Origin: Schlegelella_A sp038241255
GTDB taxonomy: Bacteria; Pseudomonadota; Gammaproteobacteria; Burkholderiales; Burkholderiaceae_C
DNA: 13,845 nucleotides
Direction: 5' to 3'
Assembly (NCBI GenBank): GCA_038241255.1
Contig: JBBRFW010000087.1
Coordinates: 1 to 13,845 of the forward strand
Of the stretch, positions 6,307 to 12,485 are shown piece by piece. Within the stretch, counting starts at the first letter, position 1. Each line of letters begins with the position of its first letter. A model generated the notes under the pieces. That model saw nothing but the letters and a program-made list of their open reading frames with translations. It searched no databases and was not told the DNA's origin. Both the position numbers and the translations under genes were made by a program.

Positions 6307-7664
6307 CGGCGCAACGTCGGCAGGCAGCGGGTGGCGAGCTCGTCGAGGCGGGCGCGCGTCAGCTTGCCGGTCGGCTCGCGCGGCAGCGCGTCGACGTGCA
6401 CGATCCGCCGGGGTAGGAATGCCGCGTCGACGCGCTGGCGCAGCGCCGCGACGATGCGGTCGCGATCGACGCCAGGTGCAACGACGAAGGCGACGAGGCG
6501 GACGATGCCGAGCGCCCCGGCGTCGCTGTCGGGCGGCACCCAGAACGCGCCGTCGACGACGCCGTCGATCGAGTTGAGGTGGAAGTCGAGGTGGCCGATC
6601 GAGCTGCGCTTGCCGGCGACGTTGACGAGATCGTTCGAGCGGCCGAGAAGGCGGAAGGTCTCGGCGCCGGTGACCTCGAGCACGTCGGCCAGCATCGTCG
6701 GCTGCGGCACGTGGCCGCCGCTGACAGTGGTGGCCTCGCCGTCGCCATCGAGACGGAGTCCATCGAAGACGCGCCATTCCGCGCCAGCGATCGTTCGCCG
6801 AGTCGCCACCTGGCCGGCCTCCGTGCAGCCGTAGATCTCGAGCAGCGGCGCGCCCAGCCGCTGCTCGGCGCGGCCCGCCAGCTGCGGCGAGAGCGGCGCG
6901 GTCGCGCTGACGACGAGGGCGATCGGCGCGACGTCGACTTCCGCGTCGAGCATCGTCTTCAGATGAAACGGCGTTGTCACGAGCACGCGCGGCGCGGCGG
7001 CGCGGGCCAGGGCGGCGGCGATGTCGGCCGGGAAGAACGGGCGCTCGGCGTCGAGAATCGCCCCGCCGTGGAGGGCGATGAGGACGCTCGACTCGAAGCC
7101 GTACATGTGCTGCGGCGGCACCGTGGCGACGACGGTGACGCCGGCGAGGTCGCGGCGCCCGAGGGCGTCGGCGAGCCGGCTCGCTTCGGCGCGCGCGTTG
7201 CGCACCAGCAGTCCCCAGGGCTTGGCGTGCGGCACCGGGTCGCCCGTCGATCCGGAGGTCAGCACGTGGACGGCGACGAGCTCGGGATCGATGACTGGGA
7301 TCTCCACACCGCTTTCGACGCGCGCCGGCGCGTTCGCGTGGTGCACGCTGGGCAGGCCATGGTCTTCGCCCGCGCCCTCGACGAGCGCGTAGACGCCGGC
7401 GAAGTGCTCCCGCAGGCGCGCGACGGTATCGGCGACGTGATTCGGCGGCAGCAGGCTGGTGTGGCCGCGCAGGAGCGCCGCGCCGAGGCCGACGGCGAAG
7501 CGGTAGCGATCGGTCGAGAGGTTGAGCATTGCGCCGGTGACCGGCAGCCGCTCGGCGAGCGCTGCCGCGTCCGCAAGGTACTGGCGCCGCGATCGCGTCG
7601 CGCCGTCGACCGTGGCGAACGGCGCGTCAAGGTCGCCTGACGCGATGAGGCCGCTCTCACTCAT
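6303..7664 (-). CDS. AMP-binding acyl-ACP ligase (aryl polyene starter activation)
   Basis: 453 residues from ATG 7664; the gene overlaps the membrane-protein stop by 8 bases. A longer open frame extends upstream but only shadows that gene. Adenylate-forming motifs are seen in order: A3 P-loop TSGSTGDP at 136-143, A5-like YGCTEAG, A8-like LLGRSNDLVNVAGKR, and a C-terminal PTGKL with the likely catalytic lysine. The P-loop lacks the usual Lys after the Pro (Val144), a variant that I recall from aryl polyene ligases. The family joins an aromatic carboxylic acid to the 4'-phosphopantetheine arm of the carrier protein using ATP. Its position two genes after the ACP supports loading of the aryl starter. 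The acid itself (for example 4-hydroxybenzoate or a coumarate type) cannot be told from sequence. Confidence 0.9.
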   Translation of the reverse strand: MSESGLIASGDLDAPFATVDGATRSRRQYLADAAALAERLPVTGAMLNLSTDRYRFAVGLGAALLRGHTSLLPPNHVADTVARLREHFAGVYALVEGAGEDHGLPSVHHANAPARVESGVEIPVIDPELVAVHVLTSGSTGDPVPHAKPWGLLVRNARAEASRLADALGRRDLAGVTVVATVPPQHMYGFESSVLIALHGGAILDAERPFFPADIAAALARAAAPRVLVTTPFHLKTMLDAEVDVAPIALVVSATAPLSPQLAGRAEQRLGAPLLEIYGCTEAGQVATRRTIAGAEWRVFDGLRLDGDGEATTVSGGHVPQPTMLADVLEVTGAETFRLLGRSNDLVNVAGKRSSIGHLDFHLNSIDGVVDGAFWVPPDSDAGALGIVRLVAFVVAPGVDRDRIVAALRQRVDAAFLPRRIVHVDALPREPTGKLTRARLDELATRCLPTLRR

Positions 7665-8283
7665 GCGAGCCGCGATCCGCATAGGCGCGCATCGCCTGGG
7701 CGAGCGTCGCCCGCTCGAACTCGGGATGGAGTCGGTAGCGCAGCGCGTATTCGCCGACGAAGAGGAGCAGCATCGCCAGCGGCGTCGCCAGGTTCGCGAA
7801 CGCCGCCCAGACCTCGAACGGTGCGAGCGCATAGAGCACGAGCGAGAGCAGCGCCATCGCCACGAAGTAGACCGTCCACGTGACCGTGACCTTGCGCGAG
7901 TAGGTCGCCATCGCCGCGGTGAGGTGGCCGCCGTGGACGCGTCGCGCCAACGCGGTGACGAGCGGCTCGCGCCCGGACTGCAGTGTGAGCGCGAAGACGA
8001 GCGCGAGCAGGAGATGGATCGCGACATGCTGGCCGGCGTAGATCGCCCTGGCGTCGAGTCCGCCCCGCCAGGCCTGCACCACGAGCGCCGCGGTGGCGAG
8101 GGCCGCGAGCGCCGCGAGCAACAGCTGGCGGCGTTGCCAGGCGAGGAAGGCGGCGGCGCTGAGCATCGGTCCGACGACGACGACCGCGTTCCACGGCGAC
8201 GCCGGCGCACCGGTCATCAGCCAGTGCGAGCCGAGCACGTAGGCGACGGTCGCGACCCCCACCGCGATCACGCGGGCACGCAT
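7657..8283 (-). CDS. COG4648-like polytopic membrane protein of aryl polyene clusters
   Basis: 208 residues from ATG 8283, beginning 4 bases after the ACP stop. Six hydrophobic segments are visible, near residues 5-23, 30-48, 52-72, 80-102, 128-152 and 158-180. The protein ends in a charged tail after GEYALRYRLHP. I recognise the position and style as those of the predicted membrane protein that commonly sits between the carrier protein and the AMP-ligase in aryl polyene clusters. No enzymatic motif is seen and the molecular function of the family is not established. Coupling to both neighbours points to a role in the same pathway, perhaps as a membrane anchor or scaffold for the synthase; this is inference. 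Confidence 0.8.
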   Translation of the reverse strand: MRARVIAVGVATVAYVLGSHWLMTGAPASPWNAVVVVGPMLSAAAFLAWQRRQLLLAALAALATAALVVQAWRGGLDARAIYAGQHVAIHLLLALVFALTLQSGREPLVTALARRVHGGHLTAAMATYSRKVTVTWTVYFVAMALLSLVLYALAPFEVWAAFANLATPLAMLLLFVGEYALRYRLHPEFERATLAQAMRAYADRGSHE

Positions 8284-8287
8284 GAAG

Positions 8288-8557
8288 CTACGTCTTTCGA
8301 TTGGCGCCGATGTGCTCGGCGAGGCTCGCCAGCGATTTGAAGATGCGCACGTTGTCCTCCTCGTCCGACTTCAGCTGGAAGCCGTAGCGTTGCGAGACGA
8401 CGAGCGCGACCTCGAGGATGTCGATCGAGTCGAGGCCGAGGCCTTCGCCGTAGAGCGGCGCCTCGGGATCGATCGTCTCCGGGGCGATGTCGAGGTTCAG
8501 GGCCTCGACCAGGAGCGCGGCGACCTCGCTCTGCAAGGGAGTGGTGGCGAAAGTCAT
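8288..8557 (-). CDS. acyl carrier protein
   Basis: 89 residues from ATG 8557. The phosphopantetheine motif is GLDSIDILEV, with Ser44 as the attachment site. The flanking helices and acidic character are normal for a freestanding ACP of about 80-90 residues. An upstream in-frame ATG at 8653 would add 32 Arg-rich residues that overlap the previous gene and are not ACP-like, so 8557 is preferred. No clear Shine-Dalgarno sequence precedes this ATG. It is the first gene of the pigment-type operon and would carry the aryl starter and growing polyene chain. Only one ACP is seen, whereas many such clusters have two. Confidence 0.93.
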   Translation of the reverse strand: MTFATTPLQSEVAALLVEALNLDIAPETIDPEAPLYGEGLGLDSIDILEVALVVSQRYGFQLKSDEEDNVRIFKSLASLAEHIGANRKT

Positions 8558-8621
8558 TCGTGCGCGGGAAAACGGGAAGGAAAAGCGATCGAGTCTATCA
8601 AACGGCCCTCTCGTGACTCTC
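8558..8621 (-). other. 64-base gap before the ACP gene, no clear promoter
   Basis: This is the only gap over 13 bases inside the minus-strand block from 1 to 10618. It is relatively AT-rich with T-rich runs on the sense strand. I see no hairpin followed by a T tract and no convincing -35/-10 pair, so transcription may enter from the upstream Bug gene or from a promoter inside its 3' end. Confidence 0.4.
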
Positions 8622-9605
8622 TCATTCCACGCGCGCGCCGGAGGCCTTGACAAGCGGCTCGTACTTCGCCAGCTCGGCCTTGACGAAGGCCGCGAATCGA
8701 TCGGGCGCCATCGGCATCGCCTCGGCGTAGAGAGTCGCCAGCCGCGCCCGCAGATCGGGCGAGGCGAGCGCGTCGACGAAGGCCTTGTTCAGCCGCGCCG
8801 TCGTCTCGGCCGGCAGGCGCGCGGGGGCGAAGATGCCGAACCAGGTGTCGATGTCGAAGCGGGGCAAACCCAGCTGGGCCCCGGCCTCGGCGATCGTCGG
8901 CACGTCGGGCATCGCGCCCGAGCGCTGCGCCGTCGTCACCGCGAGTGCCTTCAGCTTGCCGCTCTTGATATTGGCCGAGGCGGCGGCGAGGTTGTCGAAG
9001 TTGAGGTCGACCTGGCCAGCGAGGAGCGCGAGCTGCGCCGGATTGCCCCCCGCGTACGGGATGTGCACCATGGACACGCCGGCCTGCGCCTTGAACATCT
9101 CGCCGGCGAGGTGGCCCGCGCTGCCCGTGCCGCCCGAGCCGTAGTTGAGCTTGCCCGGGTTCTTCTTTGCATAGGCGACGAGATCGGCGACGCCGCGGAT
9201 TTCCAGCCGCGTCGCCACCTCCGGGCTCATGACGAGGACATTCGGCACGCGCGCGACGCCGGTGATCGGCGTGAAGTCGCGGATCGGGTCGTACGGCATC
9301 TTGGCGTATAGCCACGGGTTGATCGCGTGCGTCGCCACCGCGCCCATGACGATCGTCGTGCCGTCGGGCGCCGCCTTGGCGGCCGCGTCGGCGCCGATGT
9401 TGCCGCCGGCGCCAGCGCGGTTCTCGACGATGACGACGCCCAGGCTCTCCTTCACCTTCTCGGCGAGCGAGCGGGCGACGATGTCGAGCGGGCCGCCGGG
9501 CGGATAGGGGACGATGAAGCGCAGCGGCTTCGCCAGCGCCACGCCCGGCATGGCTGCGAGGAGCGCGGCCGCACCGATCGCGCCGATTGCTCGGCGCCGC
9601 GTCAC
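8622..9605 (-). CDS. Bug/TctC-family tripartite tricarboxylate transporter substrate-binding protein
   Basis: 327 residues with a GTG start at 9605 that overlaps the stop of the CsgG-like gene (GTGA, 9602-9605). The signal peptide is residues 1 to about 25, with an Arg-rich start (TRRR) and an ALA cleavage region before KPLRFIVPYPPGG. That last segment, and later stretches such as ENRAGAGGNIGAD and HIPYAGGNPAQL, are hallmark motifs of Bug proteins. These periplasmic receptors bind small carboxylates or related ligands, and they are strongly expanded in betaproteobacteria, often as orphans without transporter membrane subunits. No TctA/TctB genes are seen next to it. The ligand is unknown. The coupling to a CsgG-like gene is unusual, and a link to the pigment operon 64 bases downstream is only positional. 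Confidence 0.93.
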   Translation of the reverse strand: MTRRRAIGAIGAAALLAAMPGVALAKPLRFIVPYPPGGPLDIVARSLAEKVKESLGVVIVENRAGAGGNIGADAAAKAAPDGTTIVMGAVATHAINPWLYAKMPYDPIRDFTPITGVARVPNVLVMSPEVATRLEIRGVADLVAYAKKNPGKLNYGSGGTGSAGHLAGEMFKAQAGVSMVHIPYAGGNPAQLALLAGQVDLNFDNLAAASANIKSGKLKALAVTTAQRSGAMPDVPTIAEAGAQLGLPRFDIDTWFGIFAPARLPAETTARLNKAFVDALASPDLRARLATLYAEAMPMAPDRFAAFVKAELAKYEPLVKASGARVE

Positions 9606-10618
9606 GGCTTCTTCAGCAGGATGGTCTTCACCCAGCCGTCGCCGCGCGAGGTCGTCACCTTGGTGAAGCCGTTCTGCTCGTCGCCGGCGAGGATCACCTC
9701 GTCGCTGCGGCCGAGCGTCTGCAGGTCGCCGCCGCCGTCCCTCGGCTGGCGCAGCACCTTGACGCCGGCGATTTTCGGCACCATCACGTCGCCCGCCATC
9801 GCCGCATTGGCGCGGACGCTCTGCGCCGCGTTCTGCTGCGATGCGACGCTGCCGCGCGCCTGCACGAGCGACGGGTTGTTGCGGATGTTCCTGACGATGT
9901 TGTTCCAGTTGTCCATGAACGAGGCGACGATCACCTTGCCCTCGGGCGTGTTGCTGTAGCCGCCGCCTGCCGCCGAGATGCCGCCGAGGAGCGCGCCGCC
10001 GATCGCGAAGTCGCGCTGCTCGGCGCTTCCTTGCGCTGCCGCCACCTGGATGCCAGAGCGCGAGTCGACCAGCAACATGCTCGTCTCAGCCTGCTTGAAC
10101 TTGAGGCCGCCGGCGATCGCGCCGATCGCCTGGCCGCGGCCGCCGCCGAGCAGGCCGCCGAGCGCGCCGCCGATGCCGCCGGCGTTGTTCTCGCTGAAGA
10201 CCACCGACGGCGTGACGATGAAATCGGCCGCGACCATCTGGCCCTTGCCGATGTTCTGGTCGCGCTGCAGCTCGCCCGAAGCGCCGAGCGCGCGCTCCTG
10301 CATCATGTTGCCCATGCCGACGCCGCGCTCGACGATCTGGAAGCAGTTCGACTGCTGGATGATCGTGCGGATCACCGCGGTCGGCGAGCCGAGGCCGTAG
10401 CGCTGCAGGTTCTGGCCGATCTGGCTTTGCGGCTCGACGACCGCGAGCGTGCCCTTCGGCGCGTCGCAGCGCTCGAGCTGGTCGTTCGCGCCCTGCGCCT
10501 GGCCGTTCGGGCCGGCACCGCCCGTCGCGACCGAGCCGCCCTTGCCGAGGGTCTGGGCAGCGACCGAGGCGGTCAGCGAAGCGATGACCGCACACAAGAA
10601 GAATCGAATCGTTCTCAT
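9602..10618 (-). CDS. CsgG/HfaB-family protein with C-terminal SH3-like segment
   Basis: 338 residues from ATG 10618, with a strong GGAGGAG Shine-Dalgarno sequence five bases upstream; a more upstream ATG (10675) is rejected because it would place about 19 residues before the signal peptide. Residues 1-21 form a signal peptide that ends in ASVAAQ, typical of signal peptidase I. No lipobox cysteine is seen, although CsgG itself is a lipoprotein. The core (LAVVEP at 59-64, CFQIVERG at 92-99, ADFIVTPSV at 131-139, and a Gly-rich stretch 147-171 followed by MLLVDSRSG) fits the CsgG family. The C-terminal part (ILAGDEQNGFTKVTTSRGDGWV) resembles a bacterial SH3 domain. CsgG forms an outer-membrane secretion pore; whether this protein does is not known. 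Confidence 0.83.
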   Translation of the reverse strand: MRTIRFFLCAVIASLTASVAAQTLGKGGSVATGGAGPNGQAQGANDQLERCDAPKGTLAVVEPQSQIGQNLQRYGLGSPTAVIRTIIQQSNCFQIVERGVGMGNMMQERALGASGELQRDQNIGKGQMVAADFIVTPSVVFSENNAGGIGGALGGLLGGGRGQAIGAIAGGLKFKQAETSMLLVDSRSGIQVAAAQGSAEQRDFAIGGALLGGISAAGGGYSNTPEGKVIVASFMDNWNNIVRNIRNNPSLVQARGSVASQQNAAQSVRANAAMAGDVMVPKIAGVKVLRQPRDGGGDLQTLGRSDEVILAGDEQNGFTKVTTSRGDGWVKTILLKKP

Positions 10619-10752
10619 CAGGCTCCTCCACGACGGACAATAGGGCCATTGTCTCGTCCTCCCGCCGTCCGCCAACAGGGGCGGGCGGGAAAGAGACGCC
10701 GGGCACTGGCAGGCGTCGCGTCGTCGAGGAGCCGGTCGAGAAAAAGTGCCGA
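10619..10752 (-). promoter_or_regulatory. leader region of the CsgG-like gene with hairpin and weak promoter candidate
   Basis: This 134-base gap lies between the lipoprotein stop and the CsgG-like start. Bases 10651-10697 can fold into an interrupted stem: GTCTC pairs with GAGAC at the base, CCCGCC with GGCGGG above it, and CGCC with GGCG at the top, with small bulges. A possible sigma-70-like pair reads TTGGCG at 10670-10675 and GACAAT at 10648-10653 (16-base spacing, four of six matches each), overlapping the stem. An A run on the plus strand at 10741-10745 gives a T run just after the lipoprotein stop, but no stem precedes it. Transcript start and role of the stem are inferred. Confidence 0.35.
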
Positions 10753-11166
10753 CTAGGGGACGTAGTGGAGCTGGCCGCCCGCGAGCTTGACGCGGTCGCC
10801 GGTCCGCAAATCGTCGACGCGCTGATAGTCGAAGTCGCGAACGCTGCCGTCGTCGAAGCGGACCGAGACGCGGAACACCTCGTCGTCGCGGCGGCGCGGC
10901 CGGAGCCGCTGCCGGAATGGGTTGCCGACGACGGCGCCGAGGATCCCCCCGGCGCTGTTCGGGCGCGACGTCATGGGAACGATCTCGATCGCGCGAACGA
11001 CGCCGTAATTGGCATAGGCGCCCTGGCGCTGGTAGCCCGGCTGCGCATGCGCCGGCTGCGCGACCGGGGCACCGGCGTAGCGATCGTCGTCACGGGTCGA
11101 GGAGGCGCAAGCGGTGAGGGCGGCGAGGGCGACCCCCAGGGCGGCGGCGAGAGGAAGGGTGCACAT
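10753..11166 (-). CDS. small outer-membrane-type lipoprotein, related to glycine-zipper (SlyB-like) lipoproteins
   Basis: 137 residues from ATG 11166, chosen because GGAGAG lies four bases upstream and because the signal peptide starts right there; an in-frame ATG at 11208 would add 14 residues. The lipobox is L17-T-A-C20, with Ala at +2, which suggests outer-membrane sorting. The n-region has no Lys or Arg, which is odd for a signal peptide. The segment VVRAIEIVP, a short GGILGAVVGN and the C-terminal domain (FRVSVRFDDGSVRDFDYQ, then LRTGDRVKLAGGQL) match the SlyB/PcpY-like family. The usual second half of the glycine zipper is replaced by a short Arg-rich stretch (about residues 80-92). It probably sits in the outer membrane; its job is unknown. 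Confidence 0.8.
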   Translation of the reverse strand: MCTLPLAAALGVALAALTACASSTRDDDRYAGAPVAQPAHAQPGYQRQGAYANYGVVRAIEIVPMTSRPNSAGGILGAVVGNPFRQRLRPRRRDDEVFRVSVRFDDGSVRDFDYQRVDDLRTGDRVKLAGGQLHYVP

Positions 11167-11331
11167 GGCACTCTCCGGATCTGAATGCGATGCCGGGACG
11201 TGTGCCATCGCTGACGCCCGGCGCGATGCCCGAGGTTTGCCAACCGTGAGTCAAGACCGAATCGGGCGATATCTCCAGAGCCTGTGGCCGTCGCCACCGC
11301 CGGGGCGTCGTCGATCTCTTACAGCGCGCGG
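11167..11331 (-). other. 165-base gap upstream of the lipoprotein gene
   Basis: The gap separates the reductase stop from the lipoprotein start. A TTGACT on the minus strand at 11249-11254 would suit a -35 box, but the hexamer 17 bases further (11226-11231, GGGCAT) is a poor -10 box, so a promoter is plausible yet unproven. An 8-base direct repeat (GCGATGCC at 11187-11194 and 11223-11230) is present. I see no intrinsic terminator for the reductase gene. Confidence 0.3.
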
Positions 11332-12369
11332 TCACGGCCCGTGTTTGTCGGCCTCGGAGGTGAACGAATCGGCGTAGAACTCGTCGTCCGGCAGGCCGCA
11401 GCGGGCGACGAAGTCGCGCTGGGCGGCTTCGACCATGATCGGCGCACCGCAGGCGTAGACCTGGTGCTCGAGCAGGCTGGGGAAGTCGTGCATGACGGCC
11501 TGGTGGACGAAACCCGTTCGGCCGTGCCAGGCATCTTCCGCCTTGGCTTCGGAGAGGACCGGCACGTAGCGCAGGTGCGCCATCTTCGCCGTCGCCTCGT
11601 CGGCCCAAGCGTGCAGGTACAGGTCGGCCTTGCAGCGGGCGCCCCAATAGAGCACGGCCTTCCTCTGGCTGCCCTTCCAAATCATGTGCTCGATGATCGC
11701 CTTGATCGGCGCGAGCCCGGTTCCCGAGGCGAGCAGGACGATCGGCTTGGCGGAATCCTCGCGCAGGAAGAAGCTGCCGAACGGTCCCTCGACGCGCAGG
11801 ATCTCCTTCTCCTTCATCGCGCCGAACACGTGGTCGGTGAACTTTCCGCCGGGCAGGTGGCGGATGTGCAGTTCGATCTGCGGCGCGTCGACGACAGTGT
11901 GCGGCGCGTTGGCCATTGAGTAGCTGCGCCTCGCGCCGTCGCGCAGGATGAACTCGACGTACTGGCCGGCGCGGTACTGGAACAGGTCGTTCGCGGGCAG
12001 CTGCAGTCGAACGATCGCGACGTCGGGCGCGGGCCTGGCGATCGAGATCACGCGGCTGGGCAGCTTCCTGATGGCGAACTCGCCGGCACCGGGAACGGTC
12101 CGTGCCTCGAGGACCACGTCGGTCTGCGGTGCGGCCTGGCAGGTGAGGACGAGCCCGGCGGCCTCCTCCTCGGTGCTCAGCGCCTTCTGCTGATGCGCGC
12201 CGTGGATGACGCGGCCCTCGAGCATGCGGCACTTGCACGAGCCGCAGGCGCCGTCGCGGCAGCCGTAGGGAAGGCCCACGCCCTGGCGGATGGCGGCCTG
12301 CAGGATCGGCTCGTCGCGTTCGACGCTGAAGGTCTTGCCGCTCGGCTGGACGGTGACGGTGAAAGGCAT
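11332..12369 (-). CDS. 2Fe-2S ferredoxin/FAD/NAD(P) oxidoreductase (CDP-6-deoxyglucoseen reductase-like)
   Basis: 345 residues from ATG 12369. The frame stays open to 12492, but those 41 extra residues translate a palindromic repeat and are rejected. An N-terminal plant-type 2Fe-2S domain has Cys37, Cys42, Cys45 and Cys77 in the normal C-x4-C-x2-C spacing plus a distant fourth Cys. It is followed by an FAD-binding domain (RSYSMA at 148-153) and an NAD(P)-binding domain (GTGLAP at 216-221, CGAP at 307-310). The layout matches single-component reductases such as AscD-like CDP-6-deoxy-delta-3,4-glucoseen reductase and phenol hydroxylase reductases, which pass electrons from NAD(P)H through FAD to the iron-sulfur cluster and on to a partner. 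No partner oxygenase or dehydrase is visible, so the electron acceptor is unknown. The gene diverges from the SDR gene. Confidence 0.9.
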   Translation of the reverse strand: MPFTVTVQPSGKTFSVERDEPILQAAIRQGVGLPYGCRDGACGSCKCRMLEGRVIHGAHQQKALSTEEEAAGLVLTCQAAPQTDVVLEARTVPGAGEFAIRKLPSRVISIARPAPDVAIVRLQLPANDLFQYRAGQYVEFILRDGARRSYSMANAPHTVVDAPQIELHIRHLPGGKFTDHVFGAMKEKEILRVEGPFGSFFLREDSAKPIVLLASGTGLAPIKAIIEHMIWKGSQRKAVLYWGARCKADLYLHAWADEATAKMAHLRYVPVLSEAKAEDAWHGRTGFVHQAVMHDFPSLLEHQVYACGAPIMVEAAQRDFVARCGLPDDEFYADSFTSEADKHGP

Positions 12370-12382
12370 GGGCTGCGGCAGG

Positions 12383-12457
12383 CTGTCATCCTGAACGAAG
12401 TGGAGGATCTCGGCACATGGCAGCCGCTGGGATCCTTCGCTGCGCTCAGGATGACAG
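12383..12457. repeat. palindromic interspersed repeat of the 'HPERSEGS' type
   Basis: Bases 12383-12409 and 12431-12457 are inverted repeats of 27 bases with four mismatches, the outer 12 being perfect (CTGTCATCCTGA), around a 21-base centre. Read on the minus strand it would translate to HPERSEGS and later ILHFVQDD, peptide strings that I recognise from wrongly called ORFs over short repeats in many bacterial genomes. It lies in the divergent gap and ends 13 bases before the reductase ATG, so it would be in that gene's leader if transcription starts upstream of it. It is the only copy in the window. Confidence 0.8.
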
Positions 12458-12485
12458 GGCCGTCGCCTAGACTCGGTCCGCGATT

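Noticed and set aside
4628..6577. 649-codon open frame on the plus strand
   Set aside because: It lies antisense to four well-supported genes with clear family motifs; its translation is Arg/Ala-rich without recognisable domains, as expected of shadows at high GC.
6579..7640. 353-codon plus-strand open frame
   Set aside because: Antisense shadow of the AMP-binding ligase; no recognisable motif.
9587..10756. 389-codon plus-strand open frame
   Set aside because: Antisense to the CsgG-like gene, which has a signal peptide and a strong ribosome site; the shadow is Ala/Arg-rich without a domain.
11226..11254. Sigma-70 promoter before the lipoprotein gene
   Set aside because: The -35 candidate TTGACT is good but the hexamer at the right spacing (GGGCAT) is poor, so it is only mentioned within the gap entry.
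11090..12238. 382-codon minus-strand frame overlapping the reductase
   Set aside because: Out-of-frame shadow of the reductase gene that runs on into the gap and lipoprotein start; no motif.
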